64,000 bases of DNA from a bacterium (GCA_016124935.1 WGMS01000022.1:134216-198215), one strand, 5' to 3'. Positions 28,696-38,587 are shown, counted from the stretch's first letter. Numbers and translations are program-made. Notes: generated by a model not told the origin, from the letters alone.

Positions 28696-29238
28696 TTACT
28701 TCTTGGCAGAAGCTTTACCAGCTTTCTTCCTGATGACTTCATTTTCGTATTTGACACCCTTGCCTTTATAGACTTCAGGCGGTCTCTTGCCCCGGACATA
28801 GGAACTGAAATCACCGAGCAGCTGCTTGTCGTGGGATCTGATCGTGATTATGTTACCTTTGCCTACTTCGACATCGATGCCCTCGGGCAGCTCAATTTCG
28901 ACCGGATGGGAATAACCGAGAGCCATGATCAGCTTTCTGCCTTCGACGGAGGCTCTGTAACCGACCCCGACGATTTGAAGCTTGCGCTCGAATCCTTCCG
29001 ACACGCCGACAACCATATTGTTGAGCAGGGTTCTGGAGAGACCGTGCAGGCTGCGGGTGTTGCGATCATCCGCCACTCTCTTGACCAGGACGACGTCGCT
29101 CTCTTGAGAGACGGTGACCTCGGGTCTGAAAGTGCGCTTGAGCTCTCCTTTCGGACCTTTGACCGTGACGTCGCTATCACTAATGGTGACAGTGACTCCG
29201 GAAGGAACTTTGATTGGTGCTTTGCCTATACGGGACAT
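28696..29238 (-). CDS. rplF: 50S ribosomal protein L6
   Basis: 180 residues, normal length, two L6 domains. SRIGKAPIKVPSGVTVTI, VKGPKGELKRTF, GVSEGFERKLQIVGVGYRA and the C-terminal signature VRGKRPPEVYKGKGVKYENE are seen. L6 lies near the factor-binding site of the 50S subunit. It sits 29 bases downstream of rpsH. Confidence 0.98.
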   Translation of the reverse strand: MSRIGKAPIKVPSGVTVTISDSDVTVKGPKGELKRTFRPEVTVSQESDVVLVKRVADDRNTRSLHGLSRTLLNNMVVGVSEGFERKLQIVGVGYRASVEGRKLIMALGYSHPVEIELPEGIDVEVGKGNIITIRSHDKQLLGDFSSYVRGKRPPEVYKGKGVKYENEVIRKKAGKASAKK

Positions 29239-29267
29239 TTTCTTTTCCTCGATTTCCTTGGATTGGG

Positions 29268-29669
29268 TTACCAGACGTAACCCATAACTTCGCCACCGGT
29301 CTGGCTTGTCCGTGCTTGACGGTCGGTCATGAGACCGCGGCTGGTGCTGACGATAGCTATTCCTAGACCGCCGTATATCCGCGGCACTTTCTTGGCTGAC
29401 CGATAGACTCTCAAGCCAGGCCTGCTGGCTCGCTTGATTCCCTGGATGACTTGTTCACCCTTGGAACCGTACCGCAAGACTATGCGCATCTTCTGATCGG
29501 GGGTGCCCAGGTCTTTGGTTTCGAAGGATGTGATGAATCCTTCGTTCCGCAGGAGCTCTGCTATGGCCACTTTCTGTTTGGAAGCGGGCATCTCTACAGC
29601 AGGAGCATGCACTCTGGTGGCATTCCTGATTCTGGTGAACATATCGGCGATGGGATCTGTAACTGGCAT
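29268..29669 (-). CDS. rpsH: 30S ribosomal protein S8
   Basis: 133 residues, normal length. [18 protein letters not shown] at the N-terminus and the C-terminal [20 protein letters not shown] are family signatures. S8 binds the central domain of 16S rRNA and, in many bacteria, represses the spc operon. It lies 13 bases after rpsN. Confidence 0.98.
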   Translation of the reverse strand: MPVTDPIADMFTRIRNATRVHAPAVEMPASKQKVAIAELLRNEGFITSFETKDLGTPDQKMRIVLRYGSKGEQVIQGIKRASRPGLRVYRSAKKVPRIYGGLGIAIVSTSRGLMTDRQARTSQTGGEVMGYVW

Positions 29670-29682
29670 TTACTCTTCTCTC

Positions 29683-29889
29683 CTACCAACTCGACTTGGT
29701 TACGCCTGGCAGCAAACCTTCATGTGCCATCTTTCTGAGGCAAAGTCTGCACAACCCGAAATCTCTATAGACAGCCCTGGGGCGTCCGCAGATTCTGCAG
29801 CGATTCCGCAAGCGAACCTTTGGATATTTGCCTCGAGCACTGAGTTCTCGTCTCTTGTGCTCTTTGTCGATCATCGATGTTTTGGCCAC
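29683..29889 (-). CDS. rpsN: 30S ribosomal protein S14, zinc type
   Basis: 68 residues from a GTG start, slightly longer than the 61 usual for the short form. Two CxxC pairs ([20 protein letters not shown]) make the zinc knuckle of the type-Z protein, and [18 protein letters not shown] is the conserved end. The longer zinc-free form used by many Cyanobacteria is not what is encoded here. It lies between rplE and rpsH. Confidence 0.97.
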   Translation of the reverse strand: MAKTSMIDKEHKRRELSARGKYPKVRLRNRCRICGRPRAVYRDFGLCRLCLRKMAHEGLLPGVTKSSW

Positions 29890-29919
29890 TATTGGTGTCC
29901 TCTCTTCTTCTTACCTGAT

Positions 29920-30459
29920 TTATTTGCGGAAAGGCATTCCCATTGTCTTCAGCAGAGCCAGACCTTCCTGGTCTGTTCTTGCCGTGGTGACAATGGCGAT
30001 GTCCATGCCGCGGGTCGTATCTATTTTGTCGTAACTGATTTCGGGGAAGATCAACTGCTCTTTTATACCAAGCGAGTAGTTGCCTCTACCGTCGAAAGCT
30101 TTGGGCGAAAGACCGCGAAAGTCTTTGATCCGGGGAAGCGCTATATGAAGCAGCTTGGCCAGGAAATCCCACATGCGTTTGCCTCTCAGCGTAACCGAAA
30201 CGCCGACAGGCATTCCTTTTCTTACTTTGAAGGTGGCGATAGATTTGCGAGCCCGGTTCACGATGGGCTTCTGACCGGCGATGATGGTCAGATCCTTGAT
30301 GCCGTTCTCGATTAGTTTGGAGTTGGCGGTTGCTTCGCCAAGGCCCATGTTAATAACCACTTTCTCGACCCGGGGGATCTGAAGGTCATTCTCATAGCCG
30401 AACTGCTTCTTCAGTTCCTCTTTGACTTTGGTTTCGTAGTGCTCTTTTACTTTAATCAT
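29920..30459 (-). CDS. rplE: 50S ribosomal protein L5
   Basis: 179 residues, normal length. [39 protein letters not shown] and [20 protein letters not shown] are diagnostic. L5 binds 5S rRNA and the P-site tRNA elbow. It follows rplX by 45 bases. Confidence 0.98.
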   Translation of the reverse strand: MIKVKEHYETKVKEELKKQFGYENDLQIPRVEKVVINMGLGEATANSKLIENGIKDLTIIAGQKPIVNRARKSIATFKVRKGMPVGVSVTLRGKRMWDFLAKLLHIALPRIKDFRGLSPKAFDGRGNYSLGIKEQLIFPEISYDKIDTTRGMDIAIVTTARTDQEGLALLKTMGMPFRK

Positions 30460-30504
30460 TGATTCTCACCTTGTTAGAACGGTCTTTGTCGTCCTTCCTT
30501 GGGC

Positions 30505-30915
30505 TTATAGACTGAGTTTCTTGCGAAACTCTTTACGTACTGCTTTCTTGCTCTGGGGGTCGAAAAGCATGACCTTGGAAGCGAAGATGGGGGATTCTTT
30601 TTTGACGATTCCGTCGCCACCGAGACCCTGCTTCTGTTTGACATGGTGAGTCTTGATGTTGACTCCCTCGACGATAACCATTCCTTTTTTCGGCAGTACC
30701 TGAAGGACTTTGCCGGTTTTGCCTTTACCCATCTCTTTGGAGCCGCTCACCACTTTGACCAGGTCGCCGCGTTTGACGTGGATCTTGGGAATCAAGTTGG
30801 AAACGGATTTCTTGACCAGGGCTTCGGACACCACGGTGTAGCCGCCTTCTCTAACTTTCTTGGAGAGCGGTGCTTTGCAGTATCTTACGGCTTTCTTCTT
30901 GTTGGCGCTTTGCAT
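30505..30915 (-). CDS. rplX: 50S ribosomal protein L24 with N-terminal extension
   Basis: 136 residues against a usual 101-110. The KOW domain begins at about residue 46: IHVKRGDLVKVVSGSKEMGK, KGKTGKVLQVLPKKGMVIVE and NIKTHHVKQ. The first 45 residues (KKKAVRYCKAPLSKKVREGG) are basic and not part of the core. L24 is an assembly initiator on 23S rRNA. It is two bases downstream of rplN, so the ATG position is well constrained by close packing. Confidence 0.96.
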   Translation of the reverse strand: MQSANKKKAVRYCKAPLSKKVREGGYTVVSEALVKKSVSNLIPKIHVKRGDLVKVVSGSKEMGKGKTGKVLQVLPKKGMVIVEGVNIKTHHVKQKQGLGGDGIVKKESPIFASKVMLFDPQSKKAVRKEFRKKLSL

Positions 30916-30917
30916 TT

Positions 30918-31283
30918 CTATAGCACCTCCGGAGCTAGCGAGATTATCTTGGTGAAGTTCTTGTCTCTGAGTTCTCGGGCGATAGGACCGAAAACGCGAG
31001 TACCTTTGGGGTTGCCGTCGGCTTGAATAATGACGGCTGCATTGTCGTCGAACCTGATAGTGGTGCCGTCCGGTCTTCTGAGGCTGTGTTTGGTTCTCAC
31101 CACCACGGCTTTGACGACATCAGATTTTTTGACCGGCATGTTGGGTAGAGCTTCTTTGACGACACCGGTGATGACGTCACCCACCGAAGCGTATCTTCTA
31201 TTGCCGCCGAGAACTCGGATGCAGAGAAGCTCTTTGGCTCCTGTGTTATCAGCGACGGTCAGTCTAGTTTCTTGCTGAATCAT
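30918..31283 (-). CDS. rplN: 50S ribosomal protein L14
   Basis: 121 residues, normal length. [40 protein letters not shown] and [20 protein letters not shown] are family signatures. L14 forms an intersubunit bridge. The start codon overlaps the rpsQ stop by one base. Confidence 0.98.
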   Translation of the reverse strand: MIQQETRLTVADNTGAKELLCIRVLGGNRRYASVGDVITGVVKEALPNMPVKKSDVVKAVVVRTKHSLRRPDGTTIRFDDNAAVIIQADGNPKGTRVFGPIARELRDKNFTKIISLAPEVL

Positions 31284-31552
31284 CAGTTAGACTCCTTACT
31301 GCTGGTGGCGTCGGCACTCTGCGTGATTTCAAGCACGGTGAAGTACTTGTCTTTAGAAAGAGGACGACATTCTTGAATGATGACGCTGTCACCAATCTGA
31401 CACTTGTTTTCGGGATCGTGAGCTTTGAATTTTTTTGTCTTCACGATCTGCTTTTCATACTTCGGGTGAGGGCTGTAGTTAGCTACGGCAACCACACAGG
31501 TCTTATCCATTTTATTGGAGACGACTGTTCCGAATAGTTCCTTTCTGGACAT
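31283..31552 (-). CDS. rpsQ: 30S ribosomal protein S17
   Basis: 89 residues, OB fold. [39 protein letters not shown] and [20 protein letters not shown] are diagnostic. S17 binds the 5' domain of 16S rRNA. It overlaps rplN by one base and starts 20 bases after rpmC. Confidence 0.98.
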   Translation of the reverse strand: MSRKELFGTVVSNKMDKTCVVAVANYSPHPKYEKQIVKTKKFKAHDPENKCQIGDSVIIQECRPLSKDKYFTVLEITQSADATSSKESN

Positions 31553-31572
31553 CTCTTGCGACCTCTATCCTC

Positions 31573-31785
31573 TTACTTGCTGGATTCTTCGTTAGCCTGG
31601 TCGAGCATTTCAGCTTCCACCGTCAGCATTCTGGAGAGACTTCTTCTTGTGCTCTTGAGCTTGGCTGTATTCTCCAGCTTTCTCATGGCGTGCTGGAAGC
31701 GCAAATCGACGAGCTCTTTTCTTGTCTCGCTGATGCGGGACTTAAGATCTTCAAGAGTCAGCTCTCTCAGCTCTTTAACTTTCAT
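31573..31785 (-). CDS. rpmC: 50S ribosomal protein L29
   Basis: 70 residues, two long helices. KVKELRELTLEDLKSRISET and RKELVDLRFQHAMRKLENTA are the L29 pattern. It borders the polypeptide exit tunnel next to L23. Six bases separate it from rplP. Confidence 0.97.
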   Translation of the reverse strand: MKVKELRELTLEDLKSRISETRKELVDLRFQHAMRKLENTAKLKSTRRSLSRMLTVEAEMLDQANEESSK

Positions 31786-31791
31786 TGATCA

Positions 31792-32208
31792 CTAGCCTCC
31801 TAGTTGTCTTTCGACTATGCGGCACTTAACAGGCAGTTTTTGAGCAGCCAGCTTGAGCGCATGATAAGCGTCTTCTTTTTTGACGCCGGACATCTCGAAA
31901 AGAACGCGACCGGTTTTGCAAACCGCTACCCAGAATTCGGGGTTACCTTTACCGGAACCCATCCTGACTTCAGCGGGTTTTTTGGAAACTGCTTTGTCCG
32001 GGAAAACTCTAATCCAGAGTTGACCGCCCCGGCGCACCGATCTGGTCATCGCTTTACGAGCCGCTTCTATCTGCCGGGAAGTGATCCAGCAAGGCTCGAG
32101 AATCTGCAGTCCGTATTCACCGAAGTGGACTTCTACGCCCCGGGTTTCGGTGCCGCACATGCGACCACGATGGTGTTTTCTGAACTTGGTTCTTTTTGGC
32201 ATCAACAT
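31792..32208 (-). CDS. rplP: 50S ribosomal protein L16
   Basis: 138 residues. [40 protein letters not shown] and [20 protein letters not shown] cover the family. L16 organises the A-site tRNA region. Two ATGs are close together: 32208 has AGGG nine bases upstream, while 32202 would give the canonical MPKR start. Both lie just after the rpsC stop. Confidence 0.97.
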   Translation of the reverse strand: MLMPKRTKFRKHHRGRMCGTETRGVEVHFGEYGLQILEPCWITSRQIEAARKAMTRSVRRGGQLWIRVFPDKAVSKKPAEVRMGSGKGNPEFWVAVCKTGRVLFEMSGVKKEDAYHALKLAAQKLPVKCRIVERQLGG

Positions 32209-32214
32209 TTTTCT

Positions 32215-32967
32215 TTACCCTGCCTTCCTGGACCGGCGACCAGATTTAAGAGGACCTCTCTCGCCGCGTTCCTGACCACCACGGTCGGTTGGCGCTTTGA
32301 TATTAGGAGGCGACCATTGACCGGATTCCAGTTCGCCTCGGAAGATCCATACTTTGATTCCGATGATACCCATTACGGTGCTGGCTTCAGTAAATCCGTA
32401 ATCGATATCGGCTCTGAGAGTCTGGAGGGGAATACGTCCTTCTTTAGCCCACTCGGTACGAGCGATTTCAGCTCCACCCAGACGGCCCGATACCATGATT
32501 TTGACACCGACGGCGCCGGCTCTCATGCAGCGTTGAATCGCTTGCTTCATGGCTCTTCTGAAGGCTACTCGCTTCTCGAGCTGCTGGGCGATGGATTCGG
32601 CTACCAGCTTGGACTCGAGGTCGACCCGGTTGATCTCGAGGATATTGATGCGTACATCCATGCCCTCACGACCGCTGCGACTCAGCATAGCTCTGATTTT
32701 GGTGGACAGGTTCTCGATGCCCTGACCGCCTTTACCGACGACCACACCGGGACGAGCCGTGTAGATCTCGATATGAATCTGATCTGCTTTTCTCGAAATC
32801 TCTACTTTAGAGACGCCAGCACCCTGGAGCTCCTTGGTGAGAAACTTGCGGAGACGGTGGTCCTCCTCGATGAGAGGAGCAACGTCTTTTTTATTGACAA
32901 ACCAGTTGGACATCCAGCCTTTGTGAATGCCGACTCTGAAACCCGTAGGATGTACTTTCTGACCCAA
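32215..32967 (-). CDS. rpsC: 30S ribosomal protein S3
   Basis: 250 residues with a TTG start giving the canonical [19 protein letters not shown] lies upstream. The KH domain [20 protein letters not shown] and the C-terminal [19 protein letters not shown] are present. The last about 25 residues are Arg/Gly rich ([20 protein letters not shown]) and extend past the core. S3 lines the mRNA entry channel and helps unwind mRNA. Confidence 0.97.
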   Translation of the reverse strand: MGQKVHPTGFRVGIHKGWMSNWFVNKKDVAPLIEEDHRLRKFLTKELQGAGVSKVEISRKADQIHIEIYTARPGVVVGKGGQGIENLSTKIRAMLSRSGREGMDVRINILEINRVDLESKLVAESIAQQLEKRVAFRRAMKQAIQRCMRAGAVGVKIMVSGRLGGAEIARTEWAKEGRIPLQTLRADIDYGFTEASTVMGIIGIKVWIFRGELESGQWSPPNIKAPTDRGGQERGERGPLKSGRRSRKAG

Positions 32968-33009
32968 GATTCTTGCTCCTCTTTCCTTGGTTGCTATTTC
33001 AACGTCTGC

Positions 33010-33360
33010 TTAAACGTCAGACAGAACTACAGTGATATGGCTTGTGCGTTTGAGAATCGGGGCTGCTCTGCCACGAGCTCTGGCGCGGAAGCGCGGGGGA
33101 AGGGTGGGACCCTGATCCGCGAACGCTTCGACGATTTTCATCTGTTCTACGACATTCTTGGAAACCGGTGCCTTCTCGTTGTGGATCAGGTTGTACATAG
33201 CCGCGTTGACTACTTTTCTGACTTCACGAGCCGCCGCGAAAGGCATGAACTCGAGCTTCTCCATGGCTTCGCCGCATTTCTTGCCGCGAATCTCATTGAC
33301 GACTCGGCGCACCTTCCTTGGTGACATCCTTATCCATTTTGCCTGTGCTTTACTCTGCAT
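33010..33360 (-). CDS. rplV: 50S ribosomal protein L22
   Basis: 116 residues, normal length. AKWIRMSPRKVRRVVNEIRG, KVVNAAMYNLIHNEKAPVSK and PTLPPRFRARARGRAAPILK (the tunnel-lining loop region) are seen. L22 forms part of the exit-tunnel constriction with L4. It lies six bases after rpsS and 42 bases before rpsC. Confidence 0.97.
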   Translation of the reverse strand: MQSKAQAKWIRMSPRKVRRVVNEIRGKKCGEAMEKLEFMPFAAAREVRKVVNAAMYNLIHNEKAPVSKNVVEQMKIVEAFADQGPTLPPRFRARARGRAAPILKRTSHITVVLSDV

Positions 33361-33366
33361 TGTTCC

Positions 33367-33648
33367 CTATGACCTCTTTGCAGTTTTGTCGCTTCCAGCA
33401 TGACCCTTGAAGAGTCTGGTGGGAGCAAACTCACCTAATCTGTGTCCGATCATCTGTTCGGTAACGTAGATAGGAACATGTTTACGGCCGTTGTAGATAG
33501 CGATGGTATGACCAATCATCTCAGGCACAATCATTGAAGCCCGGGACCAGGATTTGACCACACGCTTTTCACCTTTTTTGTTCATTTCGTCAATCTTCTT
33601 GGTGAGCGACGGGTGAACGAATGGACCCTTTTTAAGCGATCGAGACAC
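33367..33648 (-). CDS. rpsS: 30S ribosomal protein S19
   Basis: 93 residues, normal length, GTG start with GGGGAGG five bases upstream. [39 protein letters not shown] and [24 protein letters not shown] stretches are diagnostic. S19 sits in the head of the 30S subunit next to S13. Confidence 0.98.
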   Translation of the reverse strand: MSRSLKKGPFVHPSLTKKIDEMNKKGEKRVVKSWSRASMIVPEMIGHTIAIYNGRKHVPIYVTEQMIGHRLGEFAPTRLFKGHAGSDKTAKRS

Positions 33649-33659
33649 GATGACCTCCC

Positions 33660-34487
33660 CTATTTAGTCCGCTTCTTAACGATAAACTTGTCGGAGGGCT
33701 TGCGACCACGACGGGTCTTATAGCCCATTGCCGGTGCGCCCCAGGGTGTCTGAGGCTTACCGCCGATTGGTGCTCTACCTTCGCCACCACCGTGGGGGTG
33801 ATCGACGGGGTTCATAACAACACCACGCACTGTCGGTTTGATACCCATCCAGCGTTTTCTGCCGGCTTTACCCAGGGTGATGTTTTTGGCATCCTGGTTG
33901 CCGAGCTGACCGATGGTGGCCATGCACTCCAGGTGAACCATTCTCATCTCTCCGGAAGGCAGTCTGAGCGTTGCCATATTGCCTTCTTTAGCGAGAAGCT
34001 GAATTTGAATACCGGCGGAACGACCCAGTTGTCCGCCTTTGCCGGCGGTGAGCTCGACGTTGTGGATCATGGTACCCAGGGGGATGCTCTTCAGAGGAAG
34101 GGCATTGCCGACTTGAATCTCGGCATTGGGACCGTTCATGATCTGGTCGCCGACTTTGATACCTGCCGGGGCAAGGATGTAGCGCTTTTCGCCATCTTTA
34201 TATTGGATCAAGCAGATACGGCAGTTGCGGTTGGGATCATACTCGATGGTTTTGACCACACCGGGGATATCAAACTTGTTGCGTTTGAAATCGATTACTC
34301 TGTATTTCTGCTTATGACCACCACCGCGGTGACGCACGGTGACTCTGCCCTGGTTATTACGACCGGCGTGGCGCTTCTTTGCTCTCAACAATGACTTCTC
34401 GGGAGTACTTGTGGTTATATCCGAGAAATCGAAGAGGGACATATTTCGACGTCCGGCGGAGGTTGGATTGACTTTACGGGTAGGCAT
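33660..34487 (-). CDS. rplB: 50S ribosomal protein L2
   Basis: 275 residues, normal length. [40 protein letters not shown] and the peptidyl-transferase-proximal [20 protein letters not shown] with its conserved His are seen. L2 is needed for subunit joining and peptide-bond formation. It lies between rplW and rpsS as in all S10 operons. Confidence 0.99.
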   Translation of the reverse strand: MPTRKVNPTSAGRRNMSLFDFSDITTSTPEKSLLRAKKRHAGRNNQGRVTVRHRGGGHKQKYRVIDFKRNKFDIPGVVKTIEYDPNRNCRICLIQYKDGEKRYILAPAGIKVGDQIMNGPNAEIQVGNALPLKSIPLGTMIHNVELTAGKGGQLGRSAGIQIQLLAKEGNMATLRLPSGEMRMVHLECMATIGQLGNQDAKNITLGKAGRKRWMGIKPTVRGVVMNPVDHPHGGGEGRAPIGGKPQTPWGAPAMGYKTRRGRKPSDKFIVKKRTK

Positions 34488-34523
34488 GATCTTGTCCTAT
34501 GTATTTGACCTTTGAGTTCCTTC

Positions 34524-34829
34524 TTACGCTTCAAACAATTCGAGCGGATCACCACCGATGGTGACGATGGCTTTCTTGCCGTCTTTCGGCATCCGTCCGT
34601 GACGCTTGCGGCGTGAAAATCTTCCGCGGGTGGCACTGGTGTTGACGCTTATAACTTCGCTCTTGTTATTTGGATAGAGCTCTTTGATAAGCTGCTCGAC
34701 GGCTGCTTTGATCTCCACTTTGTTGGCATCCTTGGAGACCTCGAAAGTGTACTGACCGTTCATAGTCATCTGCGCCGACTTCTCAGTGACGATGGGTTTG
34801 TGAATGATTTCAGAATATCGCTTGTTCAT
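34524..34829 (-). CDS. rplW: 50S ribosomal protein L23
   Basis: 101 residues, normal length. IIHKPIVTEKSAQMTMNGQY, FEVSKDANKVEIKAAVEQL and the C-terminal RFSRRKRHGRMPKDGKKAIV are the family pattern. L23 sits at the tunnel exit and binds trigger factor and SRP. It lies between rplD and rplB. Confidence 0.97.
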   Translation of the reverse strand: MNKRYSEIIHKPIVTEKSAQMTMNGQYTFEVSKDANKVEIKAAVEQLIKELYPNNKSEVISVNTSATRGRFSRRKRHGRMPKDGKKAIVTIGGDPLELFEA

Positions 34830-34879
34830 TTTTTCGACCTGGTGAATTGACCCGTGGCTTACGCTTGATTGAGATTGAA

Positions 34880-35680
34880 TTAGCTTTCTTTCTTATCTTG
34901 CTTGGCCTTAGTGGAAGTCTTCTTCTCTTTGGGCTTCGCTTCTTTCTTGGGAGCTTCAGCTTTAGCTTTTTCAGGAGCTTCGGCTTTCTTCTTGGCGGGA
35001 GCTTTGGCTTTCTTAGCCGGCTCTTTCGCCTTCTTCTCTTTCGGTTCGGTTTTCAGGAAGCTGTTGATAGCACCCAGAGTTCTCTCGGAGGTAAGAATCT
35101 TGTCTGCTTCCAGCATATCTTTGACATTGATGTTGGTGGCATGAATTACCTTGACCCCGGCGATGTTGCGAGCAGAGAGCTGGACATATTTGCAGGACTC
35201 GCATTCGAAGTCGAGCACGACCAGGACTTTCTGATCGACCAGGTTGAGGTCTTTGAGGATCTGGTTGAAAGCTTTGGTTTTAGCTTCTTTGACCGAATCG
35301 AAATCTTTTACGACGATGATGTCGTCTTTGCGAACGGTGAGCGCGGAGCGCATCGCCACCCTTCTCATTTTCTTGGGCATGGACTGGCTGAAGTTTCTCG
35401 GTTTGGGACCGAAGATGACGCCACCGCCGTTCCAGAGAGGCGATCTGATCGAACCTACTCGGGCGCGACCGGTGCCTTTTTGACGCCAGGGCTTTCTGCC
35501 GCCGCCACGCACTTCAGAGCGGGTGAGGGTGCAGGCGCTGCCACTGCGGGCGTTGGCCAGCTGTCGGACCAGGGCGGTGTGAAGAGCACCTTTAGAAGGC
35601 TCAATACCGAATACGGTTTCTTCGAGCTCGACTTCGCCGACCTTTTTGCCTTTCAAATCTAATACTTCTGTAGAACTCAT
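34880..35680 (-). CDS. rplD: 50S ribosomal protein L4 with Lys/Ala-rich C-terminal tail
   Basis: 266 residues against a usual 205-210. The core is intact: GALHTALVRQLANARSGSAC, GGGRKPWRQKGTGRARVGSI (the tunnel loop), IFGPKPRNFSQSMPKKMRRV. From about residue 212 a tail of Lys, Ala, Pro and Glu follows (KKAKEPAKKAKAPAKKKAEA). Such tails resemble histone-H1-like sequence and probably contact RNA. L4 lines the exit tunnel and in E. coli controls the S10 operon; whether it does so here cannot be seen. Confidence 0.97.
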   Translation of the reverse strand: MSSTEVLDLKGKKVGEVELEETVFGIEPSKGALHTALVRQLANARSGSACTLTRSEVRGGGRKPWRQKGTGRARVGSIRSPLWNGGGVIFGPKPRNFSQSMPKKMRRVAMRSALTVRKDDIIVVKDFDSVKEAKTKAFNQILKDLNLVDQKVLVVLDFECESCKYVQLSARNIAGVKVIHATNINVKDMLEADKILTSERTLGAINSFLKTEPKEKKAKEPAKKAKAPAKKKAEAPEKAKAEAPKKEAKPKEKKTSTKAKQDKKES

Positions 35681-35706
35681 TTTCTTCTCTACCTTTTGTT
35701 ATTCAG

Positions 35707-36345
35707 TTAGTTCCACTTGGTTCTCGAAGGGGTTACTACGACAAGACCCCCTTTAGCTCCAGGCACTGCGCCTTTTACCAAAAGGAGTCCATTCTCCGTA
35801 TCCACTTTGACTACCGTGAGCTTTCTGGTGCAGACATTTTTGTTGCCCATCTGACCCGGCATGGGAGCTCCGCGGTAGACACGACCGGGGGTGGTACCGG
35901 CGCCTATTGAACCCATGGAGCGATGAAATTTAGAACCGTGGCTCATCGGACCACGTCCGGCGCCATATCTTTTGATGGTGCCCTGAAAACCTTTACCGAT
36001 TGAACGGCCGCGTACGTCGACGAGCATGCCTTCCTTATATAAGGAATCCAGTGCTACCGCATCACCTAAGTTGTATGGGCTGGTGTCATCCACCCGGAAT
36101 TCTTTCAGGGGCTTGACCAGGGGGAGCTCGCTTTTGGTCAGTTGACCCTGCTCTGGTTTGTTGAGCTTGCTCTCTTTCACTTTGAAGCCGCCGATTTGAA
36201 CGGCTTCATAGCCGTTTTTCTCTTTCGATAGTTTGCGGGTGACGATATTTTCGCCCATCTTCACTATCGTGACGGGAACCACCAGACCTTCTTCATCGAA
36301 GATCTGAGTCATTCCAACTTTTTTGCCCATCAATCCTACTGTCAT
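35707..36345 (-). CDS. rplC: 50S ribosomal protein L3
   Basis: 212 residues, normal length. GLMGKKVGMTQIFDEEGLVV at the start and the diagnostic FQGTIKRYGAGRGPMSHGSK followed by GSIGAGTTPGRVYRGAPMPG are present. The last part includes the Gln region methylated in some bacteria (MPGQMGNKNV). L3 initiates 50S assembly. It follows rpsJ by 26 bases. Confidence 0.98.
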   Translation of the reverse strand: MTVGLMGKKVGMTQIFDEEGLVVPVTIVKMGENIVTRKLSKEKNGYEAVQIGGFKVKESKLNKPEQGQLTKSELPLVKPLKEFRVDDTSPYNLGDAVALDSLYKEGMLVDVRGRSIGKGFQGTIKRYGAGRGPMSHGSKFHRSMGSIGAGTTPGRVYRGAPMPGQMGNKNVCTRKLTVVKVDTENGLLLVKGAVPGAKGGLVVVTPSRTKWN

Positions 36346-36371
36346 GATTGGATATCCTCTAAAAATAGCCC

Positions 36372-36728
36372 TTATAGCTTGACTTCGATGTCTACTCCGG
36401 CAGGCAGATCGAGTCTCATCAGAGCATCCGCGGTGGTGGGAGTAGGGTCATTTATATCGATCAATCTTTTGTGCACTCTGATTTCGAAGTGCTCTCTGGA
36501 TTTCTTGTCGACGTGGGGAGAGCGCAGAACGCAATAGATCCGCTTCTTGGTAGGCAGCGGCACGGGTCCACAGATGGAGGCACCGGTTCTTCTCGCCGTG
36601 TCGACAATCTGATCGGCAGACTTGTCTAGCAGCCTGTGATCATAAGACTTCAGCCGGATGCGAATGCGTTGTACTTTCGCGTTGGCGGCATTTGGTGATT
36701 CGTTTTTTTGTGCTTTTGCGCGAGCCAT
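36372..36728 (-). CDS. rpsJ: 30S ribosomal protein S10
   Basis: 118 residues. [40 protein letters not shown] and [18 protein letters not shown] are diagnostic; the first about 18 residues ([17 protein letters not shown]) extend the normal 102-105. S10 also acts as NusE in transcription antitermination in model bacteria. It is the first gene of the S10 block, 486 bases downstream of tuf. Confidence 0.97.
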   Translation of the reverse strand: MARAKAQKNESPNAANAKVQRIRIRLKSYDHRLLDKSADQIVDTARRTGASICGPVPLPTKKRIYCVLRSPHVDKKSREHFEIRVHKRLIDINDPTPTTADALMRLDLPAGVDIEVKL

Positions 36729-37074
36729 TGAGCACTTACTCCTGTTTGTTGAAAAACCCTGTATCTCTACAGAAGATTAAATTGTTCGACCGGGATACTG
36801 GTGGATAGCCCTGGTATATCCAGAATGGGGGTTGTAGCTACCCGCAATCTAAAATCGGGTTCGTTATGGAAGAGCTGAATTAAACCGCTCTTATTAACGA
36901 AGCCGCCACAGGTTGACCGTTACGGCGAACGAACCACATATTCTACCTATAATCCATAGCCGTTCTCTAAAAATTTATTTCACAATCAACAACTATTTTC
37001 GAAGAAGCCTCGATTTTTGATCGATTTGAGGCTCGAAAGTCTCTGCAGTTCCTGCGTTTCGGGAATATAATCGA

Positions 37075-37103
37075 ATAGTAAATAAAGTGGCGACTGTTAA
37101 CAA
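37075..37103 (-). promoter_or_regulatory. Candidate sigma-70 promoter for rpsJ operon
   Basis: On the minus strand TTGTTA (37103-37098) and TACTAT (37080-37075) are 17 bases apart. Each matches the consensus at only four of six positions. It lies about 350 bases before rpsJ and just after the tuf terminator candidate, a reasonable position. Weak evidence. Confidence 0.3.
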
Positions 37104-37148
37104 AACGCGCAACAACTGGCAACCGCAGGATCTGCTTCGAGATAGCAA

Positions 37149-37176
37149 ACAGCCACCCTTCTAAAAGGATGGCTGT
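37149..37176 (-). terminator. Stem-loop downstream of tuf
   Basis: Arms of 12 bases (ACAGCCACCCTT at 37149-37160 and AAGGATGGCTGT at 37165-37176) pair with one G-U wobble around a 4-base loop. The stem begins 39 bases after the tuf stop. The following T run on the minus strand is short, so termination may be partial, allowing readthrough into rpsJ. Confidence 0.6.
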
Positions 37177-37214
37177 CCAAGCTTTTCGAGTCTTACCCTT
37201 TACAGGGTTCGCAA

Positions 37215-38399
37215 TTACTCGAGGATTTTAGCGACGACACCGGCGCCGACGGTTCTACCGCCTTCGCGGATGGCGAAACGCATCCCTTCTTCAACAGCTA
37301 CCGGCTGAATCAGTTCGACTTTCATCTGAACGTTATCGCCGGGCATTACCATCTCGACGCCTTCAGGCAACTCGATGGAGCCGGTAACGTCGGTGGTTCT
37401 GATATAGAACTGCGGTCTGTAACCGGGGAAGAACGGGGTGTGACGACCACCTTCTTCTTTGCTGAGGACATAAACCTCGGCATTGAATTTGGTGTGCGGC
37501 TTGATCGAACCGGGCTTGGCGATGACCTGACCACGTTCGATGGCGGTTTTGTCGATACCTCTCAGGAGAACACCGACGTTGTCTCCGGCGATTCCTTCGT
37601 CCATGGTCTTCTGATACATCTCTACACCAGTGACAACGGTTTTACGGGTTTCAGCCAGACCGACGATCTCGACTTCATCACCGACTTTGATCTGACCACG
37701 TTCGATACGACCGGTGGCGACGGTACCACGACCGGTGATCGAGAAGACATCTTCTACCGCGAGGAGGAAGGGCTTGTCGGTCTCCCGGGTGGGAGTCGGA
37801 ATGTAAGAGTCAACGGCCTTCATCAGTTCGTTGATCTTTTCAACCATGCCGGCATCGCCTTCGAGGGCCTTGAGGGCGCTTCCACGGATGACAGGAATGT
37901 CGTCAGCCGGGAACTCGTACTTGGCGAGCAGTTCTCTGGTCTCGATCTCGACGAGGTCGAGCAGCTCTTCGTCGTCAACCTGATCGGATTTGTTCAGGAA
38001 GACTACGATGTGAGGTACGCCTACCTGACGAGCGAGCAGGATGTGCTCACGGGTCTGCGGCATGGGGCCGTCGGAGGCGGATACTACGAGGATAGCACCA
38101 TCCATCTGAGCGGCTCCGGTGATCATGTTTTTGATGTAGTCAGCGTGACCCGGGCAGTCTACGTGACTGTAGTGACGCTCATCGGTTTCGTATTCAACGT
38201 GAGCGGTATTGATTGTGATACCACGTGCTTTCTCTTCCGGTGCGGCATCGATTTCGTCATAAGCCTTGAACTTGGCTTTGCCCTGTTCAGAAAGAATCTT
38301 GGTGATTGCTGCTGTCAGGGTGGTTTTACCGTGGTCAACGTGGCCAATGGTGCCGACGTTAACGTTCGGTTTATTACGTTCGTACTTCTCGCGGGCCAT
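37215..38399 (-). CDS. tuf: Elongation factor Tu
   Basis: 394 residues, normal length. The GTPase motifs are [16 protein letters not shown] (G1), [13 protein letters not shown] (G2), [13 protein letters not shown] (G3), [10 protein letters not shown] (G4) and GSALKAL (G5). EF-Tu brings aminoacyl-tRNA to the ribosome. It is preceded on the same strand by three tRNA genes (Thr, Tyr, Thr) and followed by rpsJ. The tRNA-tuf arrangement is like tufB of E. coli, while tuf-rpsJ adjacency is like the str operon of Cyanobacteria. No fusA, rpsG or rpsL is upstream. Confidence 0.99.
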   Translation of the reverse strand: MAREKYERNKPNVNVGTIGHVDHGKTTLTAAITKILSEQGKAKFKAYDEIDAAPEEKARGITINTAHVEYETDERHYSHVDCPGHADYIKNMITGAAQMDGAILVVSASDGPMPQTREHILLARQVGVPHIVVFLNKSDQVDDEELLDLVEIETRELLAKYEFPADDIPVIRGSALKALEGDAGMVEKINELMKAVDSYIPTPTRETDKPFLLAVEDVFSITGRGTVATGRIERGQIKVGDEVEIVGLAETRKTVVTGVEMYQKTMDEGIAGDNVGVLLRGIDKTAIERGQVIAKPGSIKPHTKFNAEVYVLSKEEGGRHTPFFPGYRPQFYIRTTDVTGSIELPEGVEMVMPGDNVQMKVELIQPVAVEEGMRFAIREGGRTVGAGVVAKILE

Positions 38400-38512
38400 C
38401 CTTTCCTATCTCCTTCACTTAGCCAACTACTATGTTTTTCCTGTAACTCCTGCCTACAACCCCTTGAATCTTTTCATGGTTGCCTTACTTAATTCACGTC
38501 CAAACAGGTAAA

Positions 38513-38587
38513 TGGAGCCCATGACGAGATTCGAACTCGTGACCTCCCCCTTACCAAGGGGGTGCACTACCCCTGTGCTACATGGGC
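38513..38587 (-). tRNA. tRNA-Thr (GGT)
   Basis: A full cloverleaf on the minus strand. Acceptor GCCCATG pairs with CATGGGC, the anticodon stem CCCCC/GGGGG encloses TTGGTAA (anticodon GGT), and the T loop is TTCGAAT. The 3' CCA is encoded (38515-38513), unlike the two neighbouring tRNAs. It is the last tRNA before tuf, matching thrT in the E. coli tufB operon. Confidence 0.95.

Larger units (their letters stand above)
36729..37214. other. 486-base leader between tuf and rpsJ
   Basis: No gene is visible. It holds the tuf terminator candidate (37149-37176), a weak promoter candidate (37075-37103) and a GAGGCT/AGCCTC inverted repeat around 37006-37032. The length is sufficient for a regulated S10 leader like that of gammaproteobacteria, but I recognise no known leader motif. 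Confidence 0.5.

Noticed and set aside
31804..33324. 506-codon open frame on the plus strand opposite rplP-rpsC-rplV
   Set aside because: It is antisense to three certain ribosomal protein genes, has no recognisable domain and arises from their codon bias.
37440..38492. 350-codon open frame on the plus strand opposite tuf
   Set aside because: Antisense shadow of the highly biased tuf gene; no domain and no ribosome-binding site of note.
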